Below are positions 43,453 to 51,698 of a stretch of DNA of 64,000 nucleotides, piece after piece. The translations under genes were made by a program, and so were the position numbers. This DNA is from JAKJEP01 sp964580995. GTDB lineage: Bacteria; Planctomycetota; Phycisphaerae; Sedimentisphaerales; SM23-30. The DNA lies in contig CAZOMV010000001.1 in NCBI GenBank assembly GCA_964580995.1, positions 52,413 to 116,412 on the forward strand. The letters are read 5' to 3'. How positions within the stretch are numbered: the stretch's first letter is position 1; every line of letters starts with the position of its first letter. Below the pieces are notes generated by a model. The model worked only from the letters and a program-made list of their open reading frames with translations, was not told the origin of the DNA and ran no database searches.

Positions 43453-44964
43453 TTATTCTTTATGCCAGTCCGTGCTGCCGTCGGGCCGGTCTTCCAGGAC
43501 GATGTGGATCTGTTTGAGCCGGCTGCGAATCATATCGGCCAGGGCAAAATTTTTGTCTTTCCTCGCTCCCGCCCGCATTTCGATGAACAGTTCCATTAAC
43601 TGACCGGACAAAATATCTCCACTCGCAACGGATTTTTCAATCGGCTCATGGAGCAAACCCAGAATCTGCCCCAACTGAGTTATCATACGGGCGCCTTCCA
43701 GGGCCAAAGTCAGACACTCTTTGTTGGCGTGGGTTTCCAGCCGCTGCTGATCGATATACCGATTGATGGAATTGCATAATTCATAGAGAACCGCGATGGC
43801 CCCGGCCGTGTTAAAATCATCGTCCAGCGTTTCCAGATAGTGCAACTGGGCCCCGTTGATCTCATCCTTGAAGGCTTTGTCCTCGTCACTGCGGGCCAGT
43901 TCCTCCATCGCCGCCACCGAACACTTGGTGCAGTACACCTCTTCCTGGCTCAAACGGGCAACCCGCTCCAGCAGCCGGTAAATATTCGTCATGCCTTTCA
44001 GCACCGACTGGATGGCATCGTCCGAAAAATCAATCGGGCGGCGATAGTGTGTGCTCAAGAGGAAAAAGCGAATCGCCTGGGGCGGGTATTCTTCCAGCAG
44101 TTCCTTGATCGGCTTGATATTCCCCAGCGACTTGCTCATCTTCTCGTTTTTCCATTCGCCGCCGGCCGCCTTGGTCCGCACCCGCGTCAGGCCGTTATGC
44201 AGCCAGTATTTGGCGAACGGCTTGCCGGTAGCGGTGACCGACTGGGCCACTTCGTTTTCATGGTGCGGGAAGACCAGGTCCATGCCGCCCCCGTGAATGT
44301 CAAACGTCTCCCCCAGATAATGCATGCTCATGGCCGAACATTCGATATGCCAGCCGGGCCGCCCGCGCCCCCAGGGAGAGTCCCATCCGACTTCCGAGTC
44401 GCCGGCTGCCTTCCACAAGGCAAAATCGCCGGAATTGCGCTTGCCGCTCCCGGCCAGTTGCCGGGTTCCTTCCGCCTGATCCTCGCTTTTCCGGTTGGAC
44501 AGGCAGCCGTAGTTGGGGCAGCGGCTGATGTCAAAATACACATCGCCATTTACTTCATACGCCGCCCCGTTCTCGCCCAGCCGCTGGATCAATTCGATAA
44601 TATGGCTGATATGTTCGGTAGCACGGGGAAAGATATCGATACTGTCCACACCCAGTTTGTCCAGGGCCTCAAAATATCCCTTGCTTACCTGCTGGGCCAG
44701 CTCATTCATGCTGATACCCAGCCGTTGCGATTCGAGGATAATTTTGTCGTCCACGTCCGTAATATTGACCACCAGCTTGACATGGTAGCCTTTGTAAACC
44801 AGGTATTTTTTCAGGGCATCGAAAATGACCGGACCTACTGCGTGGCCGATATGGCTGTCTTTGTACACCGTCGGTCCGCAGACATAGATACCCACCTTAC
44901 CTGGTTCGATCGGCTCAAAAAGTTCCTTTTGATTAGTTAATGTGTTGTATAGCCGTAAAGCCAT
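43453..44964 (-). CDS. cysS: Cysteinyl-tRNA synthetase
   Basis: Class I synthetase. The N-terminal IYVCGPTVYKDSHIGHAVG contains the zinc Cys and the HIGH motif (SHIGHA). GRPGWHIECSAMS supplies the other zinc ligands, DLVFPHHENEVAQS follows and KMSKSLGN is the KMSKS loop. The C-terminal anticodon-binding region contains DDDFNTAGAIAVLYEL. At 503 aa it is full length. It sits between ispF and ruvC on the same strand. Confidence 0.98.
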   Translation of the reverse strand: MALRLYNTLTNQKELFEPIEPGKVGIYVCGPTVYKDSHIGHAVGPVIFDALKKYLVYKGYHVKLVVNITDVDDKIILESQRLGISMNELAQQVSKGYFEALDKLGVDSIDIFPRATEHISHIIELIQRLGENGAAYEVNGDVYFDISRCPNYGCLSNRKSEDQAEGTRQLAGSGKRNSGDFALWKAAGDSEVGWDSPWGRGRPGWHIECSAMSMHYLGETFDIHGGGMDLVFPHHENEVAQSVTATGKPFAKYWLHNGLTRVRTKAAGGEWKNEKMSKSLGNIKPIKELLEEYPPQAIRFFLLSTHYRRPIDFSDDAIQSVLKGMTNIYRLLERVARLSQEEVYCTKCSVAAMEELARSDEDKAFKDEINGAQLHYLETLDDDFNTAGAIAVLYELCNSINRYIDQQRLETHANKECLTLALEGARMITQLGQILGLLHEPIEKSVASGDILSGQLMELFIEMRAGARKDKNFALADMIRSRLKQIHIVLEDRPDGSTDWHKE

Positions 44965-44979
44965 ATTTCAACCACCTTT

Positions 44980-45465
44980 TTATTTGTTTTTACGCAAGGC
45001 TGCCACAGCCTGGCATGCAATGGCCTGGCCGGTTCCGATTTCTCCAAGCCCTTCATTGGTCTTGGCCTTTATATTCACCGCGTTCACATCCAGATTCAAG
45101 AGTTTTGCCAGATTTTCACGCATTTTCAGTTTATAATCCTTCAGTTTCGGCCGCTCCGCCAGAATCGTCGCATCGATATTAACCGGTGCATAGCCCTGCT
45201 GATGGACCAGAGCCAGGCTCTGCCGCAGCAATTGCCCGCTGTCGATCCCTTGATAAGCCGGTTCGGTATCGGGAAACTGCTCACCAATATCCGGCAGGCC
45301 GACAGCTCCCAACAGGGCGTCAATAACGGCATGGAACACCACATCCGCATCGCTATGGCCTATAAGTCCTTTATCCGACGGGATTTGCACTCCGGCCAAA
45401 ACCAGCCTGCCGCCCGGACCCAGCCGGTGCAGGTCATAACCTTGCCCTATCCGATCTATGCTCAT
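44980..45465 (-). CDS. ispF: 2-C-methyl-D-erythritol 2,4-cyclodiphosphate synthase
   Basis: MEP-pathway enzyme (161 aa). IGQGYDLHRL supplies the metal-binding Asp-His pair. SDKGLIGHSDADVVFHAVIDALLGA, FPDTEPAYQGIDS, INIDATILAERPKL and KAKTNEGLGEIGTGQAIACQ are all canonical. The ATG at 45465 was chosen because GAAGGATAG precedes it; the longer frame adds nine residues. It may form an operon with cysS, 15 bp downstream. Confidence 0.97.
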   Translation of the reverse strand: MSIDRIGQGYDLHRLGPGGRLVLAGVQIPSDKGLIGHSDADVVFHAVIDALLGAVGLPDIGEQFPDTEPAYQGIDSGQLLRQSLALVHQQGYAPVNIDATILAERPKLKDYKLKMRENLAKLLNLDVNAVNIKAKTNEGLGEIGTGQAIACQAVAALRKNK

Positions 45466-45631
45466 GCTATCCTTCAAAAACGCTAATTTCAAGCCGGATC
45501 AAGAGTAACAAAAAACAACGTAAAAGCAACCCCCTTGTTTTAACCCGGCTGGCGGTATGGAAAATACCATTAAACCGACCGCTTCTGCCTCTTGGCGGCT
45601 ATGAATTTCCTTTTGCCCGGCGGTCTGCCGC

Positions 45632-45713
45632 GGGGGGAAACCGGTGTTCCCTGCAACCGAGCCGAAATCCCCTTTAAAACGACCTCTCCTCCAATCAGGA
45701 CGATTGGTTGTAG
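45632..45713 (+). repeat. Dispersed repeat, second family, copy 1
   Basis: GGGGGGAAACCGG with TTCC and TGC following, then TCCTCCAA and GGACGATTGGTTG. The tail region 63667-63738 has the same G6-AAACCGG start, TTCC.TGC, CCGA.CCG and TCCTCCAA, but carries the palindromic part as CCAACCAATCGTCC, i.e. inverted. Function unknown. Confidence 0.5.
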
Positions 45714-45870
45714 GCCGGTTTGGGTATCAACGGCTTGGAAGCATTTCAAGAAGAAACGCATAAGGATCCCCATAAGTTGCCTAAAAAGCAAGGTTTATGA
45801 CTTTTCGTGGCCGTAGGGACTTTTTTGTGCTTGTCTTGATGTGCTACATATTGTATCGTTAGTAGGTACT

Positions 45871-45918
45871 AAGGTTTTGCATAGTATGCCTAACCTTCAT
45901 TTTGCAAAACTTCAGTAA
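45871..45918 (+). promoter_or_regulatory. Copy 4 of the shared TAACCT-TTTTGCAAAA element
   Basis: TGCCTAACCTTCATTTTG then CAAAACTTCAGTAA at 45887-45918, nearly identical to 30528-30560. Here an extra inverted half (AAGGTTTTGCA at 45871-45881) faces it, making a larger dyad with TGCAAAACTT. It lies about 175 bp upstream of the ATG of the FGE-sulfatase-like gene. Confidence 0.65.
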
Positions 45919-46092
45919 GTATTGAAATCGACACAATATTCGGAGAAAAGCGGATATGTAAAACTTTAAGCCAAAGGGGAGTTACCTATATAATAAAAGT
46001 AAATATTTTTTATTTAGGGTAAGGGTACTTTGAAAACGAAGACCAAAAGGGAAGCAGTCAAACAAAATTCATGCATTCGGAGTAATTTTTCC

Positions 46093-47913
46093 ATGGAACA
46101 GAAAATTTCATTTTTAGGACGATGGCGGGTGTCATTTTTGGCGAGTATGGTATCCTTTTGTTTTTTGATGAGTTTTGCTTCGCCGGCTATGGCGGAATGG
46201 CAGAACGGCATTGGCGATTTAACCTATGACTTGACGGAGTCGCTCTCCATATGGGATATCAGCGGATCGTATTCGGATGCTATTGCTACGGGAGGAATCG
46301 AGCTCGATTATGTAATTACCCAGGATGGGCGTGGGAAATTAACGGGTACCGGAAATGCCAGCACGTCGATGGGGGGTGTTGATCTTGATTTTCCAGTGGA
46401 GGTAAAGGGAACCGTAACGGTAAAGAAGGGCGTTACCTGGGTCAAGATGACTCTGAATGGGAAAGGAACGGCTTTATACGAAGGCAAATTGAAAAATTAT
46501 ATTTTTTCCGAGAAAGTGAAAGCGCAGGTCGATCCGAATAGCCAAACGCTCATGGGAACTGCCCAGGTGCGCGTATCGGCTCTGGGACATACGCAAAAAG
46601 CAACCGAAATCTTTGAGAAATCGTTGCCGGAGGATATGGACGGAGCGTCCCTGCTGAGCCTGAGTTGTGCTGCCAACGGTAAGAAAATAGGGGGGACGGC
46701 AGATATGACGCTATCCAATGGGGAAAGCTACGGGTTTTCCGTGAGCGGGAAATACAATGCCAAGACCGATGCCTGTACCCTTTCATTAAAAGGGAACACC
46801 CGGGGCCCCCGGCTGAAGCTCAAAGTGGATGGCAGCGATGGCAACATCAATATTCTAGTAGGAAAGGTGGCAGGGCAAAAATTGATCGGTTATAACATCC
46901 TGCCGGCCAGCGGCGATCCCAATGAGAATTTACCCGCGGATATGGTTCACATCCCCGCAGGGACATTTTCAATGGGGGATTCGTTTGCGGAAGGGAATCC
47001 GGACGAACTGCCGGTTCGTGCGGTAACGTTGGATGCCTTCGCGATGGGTAAATATGAGATCACCAATGGGCAGTACTGTACGTATCTGAATTCAGCCCTC
47101 GCCCAAGGCTTGATTGCCGTGACCGGCGGCGTGGTGTATCAGGCGGAAACCGGGACCAGTTTTCCGTATTGTGATACGTCAGCATTTAATACCCTCAGCC
47201 AGATTGCCTACGAGAGCGGGGTCTTTACGGTGCGTACCAAGGGGGGCCGCGATATGGCGGAGGATCCGATGGTAATGGTCAGTTGGTACGGGGCGGCGGC
47301 CTATTGCAACTGGCGGAGCCAGCAGGAAGATCGCCCGTTGTGTTATGATCCAAACACGTGGAGTTGTGATTTCAGTCAAATGGGCTATCGCCTGGCAACG
47401 GAAGCGGAATGGGAATATGCATCACGCGGCGGCTTGACCGGCAAACGTTTCCCGTGGGGGGATACCATTTCTCAAACGCAGGCCGATTTTTACAGCAGTT
47501 CTTCCTATGATTATGATGTCAGCTCGGTCAAGGATCAATTTCACTTCCTCTGGAACGATGAAGATTATCCTGCTACCGCGCCGGTGGGTTTTTTTGATGG
47601 TGGGATCAAATACAAGTCAAATTATCATTGGGCAGGCAGCGTCGCCAGCTATCAAACAGCCGATGGCCGCAATCCATACGGTCTATTTGATATGGCAGGC
47701 AATGTCTTTGAGTGGTGCAATGACTGGTATGATGGGTATGGTTCCACCCCGCAGACCAATCCCACCGGCCCTGCTAGTGGAACGAATTGTGTTCTGCGCG
47801 GCGGCAGTTGGAACAGCACGGCCGTCGTCTGCCGCGTGGCGTACCGCATCAACTATATTCCGTCCAACCGGGGCGTCAGCTACGGTTTTCGGTTGGTCCT
47901 GGATTTTCAGTAA
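46093..47913 (+). CDS. Secreted protein with formylglycine-generating-enzyme/sulfatase-modifying-like domain
   Basis: A 606-residue exported protein. The signal peptide (VSFLASMVSFCFLMSFASPAMA) is followed by a beta-rich domain of about 260 residues with repeated GKLTGTGNAS / KLKNYIFSEKVKAQ elements. The C-terminal 300 residues are an FGE-sulfatase domain: MVHIPAGTFSMGDSFAEGNPDE, GKYEITNGQYCTYLNS, GYRLATEAEWEYASRGG, NPYGLFDMAGNVFEWCNDWY and VLRGGSWNS. Without an adjacent sulfatase the domain is probably a C-type-lectin-fold binding module, not an active FGE. The ATG at 46093 follows CGGAG; a TTG at 46030 would add an unlikely 21-residue tail before the signal peptide. Confidence 0.9.
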   Translation: MEQKISFLGRWRVSFLASMVSFCFLMSFASPAMAEWQNGIGDLTYDLTESLSIWDISGSYSDAIATGGIELDYVITQDGRGKLTGTGNASTSMGGVDLDFPVEVKGTVTVKKGVTWVKMTLNGKGTALYEGKLKNYIFSEKVKAQVDPNSQTLMGTAQVRVSALGHTQKATEIFEKSLPEDMDGASLLSLSCAANGKKIGGTADMTLSNGESYGFSVSGKYNAKTDACTLSLKGNTRGPRLKLKVDGSDGNINILVGKVAGQKLIGYNILPASGDPNENLPADMVHIPAGTFSMGDSFAEGNPDELPVRAVTLDAFAMGKYEITNGQYCTYLNSALAQGLIAVTGGVVYQAETGTSFPYCDTSAFNTLSQIAYESGVFTVRTKGGRDMAEDPMVMVSWYGAAAYCNWRSQQEDRPLCYDPNTWSCDFSQMGYRLATEAEWEYASRGGLTGKRFPWGDTISQTQADFYSSSSYDYDVSSVKDQFHFLWNDEDYPATAPVGFFDGGIKYKSNYHWAGSVASYQTADGRNPYGLFDMAGNVFEWCNDWYDGYGSTPQTNPTGPASGTNCVLRGGSWNSTAVVCRVAYRINYIPSNRGVSYGFRLVLDFQ

Positions 47914-47972
47914 TCCTTTGCTCTTTTCCCCTATAAGCAGTACATGGGGTTTACTGAAAAAGTCACAAATTG

Positions 47973-48061
47973 GACGGAACCGCCAAAAGTCGTTATTGGC
48001 TTCCAAAAACGGTTCTGGCTCCCCAATAACCAGGGGACAACGAGCGTTTGACGCTGGCGTC
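47973..48061 (+). repeat. 89-bp dispersed repeat, full copy A
   Basis: Begins GACGGAACCGCCAAAA and ends GACGCTGGCGTC. It aligns without gaps to 63501-63589 (about 76 of 89 identical by eye) and its end matches 874-909. It lies in the gap after the FGE-sulfatase-like gene. The remaining 47914-48214 holds a short hairpin AATCCC/GGGATT near 48093-48112 that could terminate transcription. Confidence 0.85.
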
Positions 48062-48214
48062 AATTTTACCTGAAAAACGCGGTGGAAAATAGAATCCCTT
48101 CTTATGGGATTTCCTTTTGCCCCCTGGCGAATACGAGGTTAAAATAAAGTTGATATTTGTTACTTCATGGCAGGCTGATGTTTATGGATGGAAAGAATAA
48201 AAACAGGAAAAGGT

Positions 48215-48526
48215 ATGACGCATATCATAGAGCAAAATAAACAAAAACTGATCGATATATGCCGAAAGTATCATGTCAATACACTGGATGTGTTCGGCTC
48301 TGCGGCAACCGGTGACTTTGATGAACGCACCAGTGATATCGATTTATTGGTCGAATTCGATAGTTCGGTGGGGACGAACCGTTTTGATAATTATTTTGCC
48401 TTGCTGGAGGAGTTAAAGAGCCTTTTTCAGCGCCCGGTTGATCTGGTTGAACCGGGAGGGCTTAGGAATCCTTATTTTATTGATTCGGTCAATGACACCA
48501 GGAGAACGATCTATGCCGCTTCGTAA
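48215..48526 (+). CDS. mntA: MntA-type nucleotidyltransferase antitoxin
   Basis: A 103-residue minimal nucleotidyltransferase. The motif FGSAATGDFDERTSDIDLLVEF is the GSxxxG-x(n)-DxD active site. MntA antitoxins AMPylate the partner HepT toxin and silence it. Its end overlaps the HepT start by 14 bases, the usual order antitoxin-toxin. The ATG at 48215 was preferred to 48188 because conserved residues begin shortly after it. Confidence 0.93.
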   Translation: MTHIIEQNKQKLIDICRKYHVNTLDVFGSAATGDFDERTSDIDLLVEFDSSVGTNRFDNYFALLEELKSLFQRPVDLVEPGGLRNPYFIDSVNDTRRTIYAAS

Positions 48527-48848
48527 CCCCCAAAAGTATCTTTACGATATTGTGGACTGTTGCGAATTTATCCTGGATTTTACCAAAGGGAAAACCGTTG
48601 AGGACTATAAAAAGGATAGAATGTTCCGGTCTGCCCTGGAGAGGGAATTGCAAATTATTGGGGAGGCAATGCTTCAGCTCCATAATTCCAACCCGGAGTC
48701 TGCAAAGAAAATAGCTCAACATCGCAATATTATTGGTTTTCGGCATGTTCTGGTTCATGGGTATGACAGCCTGGATCCCGATACCGTTTGGAATGTGGTT
48801 GAGACAAAGTTGGATGATCTCCTTAAACAGGCAAAACAACTGCTTTGA
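48513..48848 (+). CDS. hepT: HepT-type HEPN ribonuclease toxin
   Basis: A 111-residue HEPN-domain protein with the catalytic motif RHVLVHGY (R-x4-H-x-Y). The Tyr is the residue modified by the MntA partner. It is an all-helical fold (YLYDIVDCCEFILDF, FRSALERELQIIGEAM). AGGAG precedes the ATG at eight bases. It should cleave RNA when released from the antitoxin. The pair is orphan-like, without defence neighbours except the distant Mrr gene. Confidence 0.93.
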   Translation: MPLRNPQKYLYDIVDCCEFILDFTKGKTVEDYKKDRMFRSALERELQIIGEAMLQLHNSNPESAKKIAQHRNIIGFRHVLVHGYDSLDPDTVWNVVETKLDDLLKQAKQLL

Positions 48849-49011
48849 GAGGGGATAAGAGGGGATGAGGGGGCCACAAGATAACATAAACTTTTGCGCA
48901 ATTCTGAACGATGATATATAAATGGATTCTTTACTTGGCAGTAAAGATCGGTTATCATAATAAATTACATAAATTTTTGCGTTTGAAATACTTAGAGATG
49001 CGGAGACGGTG

Positions 49012-49701
49012 ATGACAAACTATGAAAGTTTTGCCCAGGAAACCTGGCGGGTCTTCCGGATTATGGCGGAATTTGTGGAAGGCTTCGATGAACTGAGCAA
49101 GCTGGGACCAGCGGTTTCCATCTTTGGCTCTGCCCGAACGAAAGCGGATAGCCCATATTACATTCTGGCTGAACATACTGCGGCACAATTAGTTAAGGCA
49201 GGATACGCCATTATCACCGGCGGCGGTCCCGGCATTATGGAAGCCGCCAATAAAGGGGCCTACCAGCAGGGCGGACGCAGCGTCGGGCTGAATATCCAGA
49301 TCCCGGAAGAACAGGTTGCCAATAAGTTTCAAAATCTTTCGCTGGATTTCCGTTATTTTTTCGCCCGTAAAATGATGTTTACCAAATATGCTCATGCCTT
49401 TGTCATTTTTCCAGGCGGATTCGGCACGATGGATGAGTTTTTTGAGGCCCTGACCCTGATCCAGACCCTGAAAATGTCGCGGTTCCCCGTTATTCTGGTG
49501 GGGGTCCGTTTCTGGCAGGGCCTGCTGGACTGGATTAAAAATTCGATGCTCCGGGAAGGTTGTATCCGCAAAGAGGACATGGATCTCTATATGTTGACCG
49601 ATGATGCGGACGAAATTCTGGATATCATCGAAAAATCCGAAGGGAAAAAATGGGTGGAGCCTTCCGGTGTCGTCACGTACCGGAACAACCATGCCAAGTA
49701 A
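49012..49701 (+). CDS. LOG/TIGR00730-family Rossmann-fold protein
   Basis: A 229-residue LOG-family protein; characterised members are cytokinin riboside 5'-monophosphate phosphoribohydrolases. Signatures: VSIFGSARTKADSP, AIITGGGPGIMEAANKGAY and FVIFPGGFGTMDEFFEAL (PGGxGTxxE). In bacteria the role is often purine-nucleotide related or unclear. The start may be ATG 49012 or the GTG just before it. Confidence 0.92.
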   Translation: MTNYESFAQETWRVFRIMAEFVEGFDELSKLGPAVSIFGSARTKADSPYYILAEHTAAQLVKAGYAIITGGGPGIMEAANKGAYQQGGRSVGLNIQIPEEQVANKFQNLSLDFRYFFARKMMFTKYAHAFVIFPGGFGTMDEFFEALTLIQTLKMSRFPVILVGVRFWQGLLDWIKNSMLREGCIRKEDMDLYMLTDDADEILDIIEKSEGKKWVEPSGVVTYRNNHAK

Positions 49702-49708
49702 AATGGTT

Positions 49709-49804
49709 CTTGGTAGGGTGGGTTCTTAACCCACCAGAATGGTAGGGTCGGCAACTTGCTTGCCGACGCGGTTTATTTTTAAAACCCCGCCCGTAAGAGC
49801 GGGG
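49709..49804. repeat. Cluster of three REP-like hairpins
   Basis: GGTGGGTT-CTT-AACCCACC (within 49709-49735), GTCGGCAA-CTTGC-TTGCCGAC (49747-49767) and CCCCGC-CCGTAAGA-GCGGGG (49785-49804) lie head to tail between the LOG gene and hisA. The first two share the lead TGGTAGGGT. The first recurs at 50625-50651. They may stop or stabilise transcripts, or be remnants of REP elements. Confidence 0.75.
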
Positions 49805-49833
49805 GTAATTTGGATGTATTTATAAGGTTTAGT

Positions 49834-50559
49834 ATGGATATCTTTCCCGCGATAGATTTACGGGCCGGCAAATGTGTGCGGCTTTTGCAAGGAGATTACG
49901 ATCGGCAGATTGATTACCGGGATAATCCCCTCGCTCAGGCCCAGGATTTTGAAGCCGATGGAGCCGAATGGCTCCATGTGGTGGATCTCGATGGCGCCCT
50001 GCATGGCTCGATGCAGAATCTGGCGGTGATCAAAAAGATCGTCTCTGCGACCCATTTGAAAGTCCAGGTTGGCGGCGGTATCCGCGAGGAATCGGTAATT
50101 GCGGAACTGCTGGAAAACGGGGTAAAGCAGGTGGTGGTGGGAACCCGGGCGTTAGAGGATATTCAGTGGTTTGAGCATCTGGCGAAAAAACACGATTTTG
50201 CCCATCGGATGGTTTTGGGGCTGGATGCCCGGGATGGCCGGATCGCGACTCGCGGCTGGACTCAGAGCGGAAAAGCCACCGTATTGGAAATGGCGGCATT
50301 GGTCAACAAATGGCCGCTGGCGGCCATCGTCTATACCGATATCGCCTGTGACGGGATGCTCAAAGGCCCGAATATTGAGATGACCCGCCAGCTTGCCCAG
50401 AGCTGTTCCGTCCCCGTCATCGCTTCCGGCGGGGTCGGCTGCCTGACCGATATCGAAAATCTGGCCCAACTCCCCCTCCGCGGCATCATTGTCGGCCGGG
50501 CTTTATACGAAGGTAAATTCACCATGAAAGAAGCACTCACCGCCGTTGAAACGGCATAG
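49834..50559 (+). CDS. hisA: Phosphoribosyl-formimino-AICAR ribotide isomerase
   Basis: Fourth step of histidine synthesis, a TIM-barrel isomerase. IFPAIDLRAGKCVRLLQGDY has the first catalytic Asp and HVVDLDGALHG follows. VQVGGGIREE, VVVGTRAL, TDIACDGMLKGPN with the second Asp, and VIASGGVGCLTDI and GIIVGRALYEGK complete the barrel. 241 aa with the ATG at 49834, which TAAGG precedes; the longer frame adds eight residues. No other his gene is visible, so histidine genes are dispersed. Confidence 0.96.
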   Translation: MDIFPAIDLRAGKCVRLLQGDYDRQIDYRDNPLAQAQDFEADGAEWLHVVDLDGALHGSMQNLAVIKKIVSATHLKVQVGGGIREESVIAELLENGVKQVVVGTRALEDIQWFEHLAKKHDFAHRMVLGLDARDGRIATRGWTQSGKATVLEMAALVNKWPLAAIVYTDIACDGMLKGPNIEMTRQLAQSCSVPVIASGGVGCLTDIENLAQLPLRGIIVGRALYEGKFTMKEALTAVETA

Positions 50560-50603
50560 TAAGGTGTTTAACTGGGTTGCATATCCGGGTATCGTAATTG
50601 TGC

Positions 50604-50651
50604 CACGGCCATTCTGGCCGTGCTCTTGGTAGGGTGGGTTCTTAACCCACC
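50604..50651. repeat. Two REP-like hairpins after hisA
   Basis: CACGGCC-ATTCT-GGCCGTG (50604-50622), followed by CTTGGTAGGGTGGGTT-CTTAACCCACC (50625-50651), identical to the element at 49709-49735. The remaining 50652-50744 shows no gene. Confidence 0.75.
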
Positions 50652-50744
50652 GTCCTTTCTCATCGCCTTGGCGCCTTCGCGGGCAAAAATATTATATCTC
50701 CTGCCAAGGCGGAAAGGAAAGAAGTGTTTAACGGAAATATATAA

Positions 50745-51203
50745 ATAGAAACTGAAATTTATAAAAAAATAGTTGGTTACGAGAAGCTGGTCGAAATATT
50801 TGGACATTGGCCCTCTTTCCATGATGCGGAAATTATTACTATTTCCTTAAATCGAAGCGGAGAAGATAAAGGGGCAGGCCCCGCGGCTTTGATAAAAGTA
50901 CATGTTTTCCAAATGGGACCGGACCAGGAAAATGGTGGAAAAGAATTTGTTTTTCAATGTCATACCGTGGTTACTTTCCGGTTTGCCAATATAAAGAATC
51001 TGGAACTCTGGGATTTCAATAATCAAAATGTAATCTTTAGTTTGAATATTTCTGAAAAAAAGGATGAAGAAAGAAAAACACATGTTTTTAACGTACATTT
51101 TGCATCGAGCTATGGTGCAGGTTGTTCTTTTGAATGTAATAGCATAGAAATTGTTGATTTAGAAAAAGGAATTCCTTTATATAGTGTATATAATGAGGGG
51201 TAG
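50745..51203 (+). CDS. Imm50-type immunity protein with no canonical start codon
   Basis: Immunity proteins of this family neutralise polymorphic toxins. The frame opens after a TAA at 50742-50744 and reads IETEIYKKIVGYEKLVEIFG, then HWPSFHDAEIITISLNRSG. The WPSFHDAE block is the Imm50 signature, and the C-terminal part (ELWDFNNQNVIFSLNI) fits too. No ATG, GTG or TTG lies between the stop and TTG 50889, which is already past the conserved block. The candidate first codon is ATA at 50745 with at best a weak ribosome site (GGAA). Either a rare start is used or the gene has lost its start. No cognate toxin is in the window. Length about 152 aa. Confidence 0.75.
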   Translation: METEIYKKIVGYEKLVEIFGHWPSFHDAEIITISLNRSGEDKGAGPAALIKVHVFQMGPDQENGGKEFVFQCHTVVTFRFANIKNLELWDFNNQNVIFSLNISEKKDEERKTHVFNVHFASSYGAGCSFECNSIEIVDLEKGIPLYSVYNEG

Positions 51204-51239
51204 TGATTCGTTTGATATAATCACGAATATGGAAATCCT

Positions 51240-51689
51240 ATGCGAGCCGTAATCCAAAGAGTATCAAATGCCAAAGTGGAAGTGGACGGTCGGACTGTCG
51301 GCGTGATTGAAGGGGGGCTGGTGGTGTATTTGAGCATCGGCAAAGAGGACACCCTCGATGATGTCGTCTTCATGGCTGAAAAAATCATCAACCTGCGTAT
51401 TTTCGCCGATCTGGAAGGAAAGATGAACCTGAGTGTCCAGGATGTCAGTGGGGCGATACTGCTGATCAGCCAGTTCACTCTGCATGGCGATTGCCGCAAG
51501 GGCCGCCGCCCCGGCTTCGACCAGTCCGCCCCGCCCGAGCTGGCCCGCCGGTTGTATGAACAAACCATTGATTTAATCCGCCAGCAGGGTATAAAGGTGG
51601 AAACTGGCACCTTCGCCGCTCACATGCACGTAACAAGCACCAACGACGGCCCCGTAACATTCCTGCTCGACAGCAAACGGCTCTTTTAA
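51240..51689 (+). CDS. dtd: D-aminoacyl-tRNA deacylase
   Basis: Removes D-amino acids from mischarged tRNA. MRAVIQRVSNAKVEVDGR, GGLVVYLSIGKEDT, DVSGAILLISQFTLHGDC with the catalytic SQFTL motif, KGRRPGF and the C-terminal NDGPVTFLLDS (GP cis-proline motif) are canonical. At 149 aa it is full length. Nine bases separate it from aroDE. Its 3' half is strongly C-ending in codon use, like the start of aroDE. Confidence 0.97.
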   Translation: MRAVIQRVSNAKVEVDGRTVGVIEGGLVVYLSIGKEDTLDDVVFMAEKIINLRIFADLEGKMNLSVQDVSGAILLISQFTLHGDCRKGRRPGFDQSAPPELARRLYEQTIDLIRQQGIKVETGTFAAHMHVTSTNDGPVTFLLDSKRLF

Positions 51690-51698
51690 GGAATAAAA

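Larger units (their letters stand above)
45466..46092. other. Gene-free region with repeat pieces and element copy 4
   Basis: About 625 bp without a convincing gene. It contains a repeat segment at 45632-45713 that resembles 63667-63738, and copy 4 of the shared element at 45871-45918. Further on, AT-rich DNA contains TATAAT near 45991, which may be the -10 for the FGE-sulfatase-like gene. The 73-codon minus frame at 45570-45791 looks like translated repeat. Confidence 0.6.

Noticed and set aside
45570..45791. 73-codon minus-strand frame upstream of ispF
   Set aside because: It coincides with a dispersed repeat, has no family features and no ribosome site.
30528..45918. Integron attC sites, because GCCTAAC / GTTAGGC match the R-box consensus
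   Set aside because: No complementary GTTRRRY or RYYYAAC box lies at attC spacing, and no cassette structure or integrase is present.
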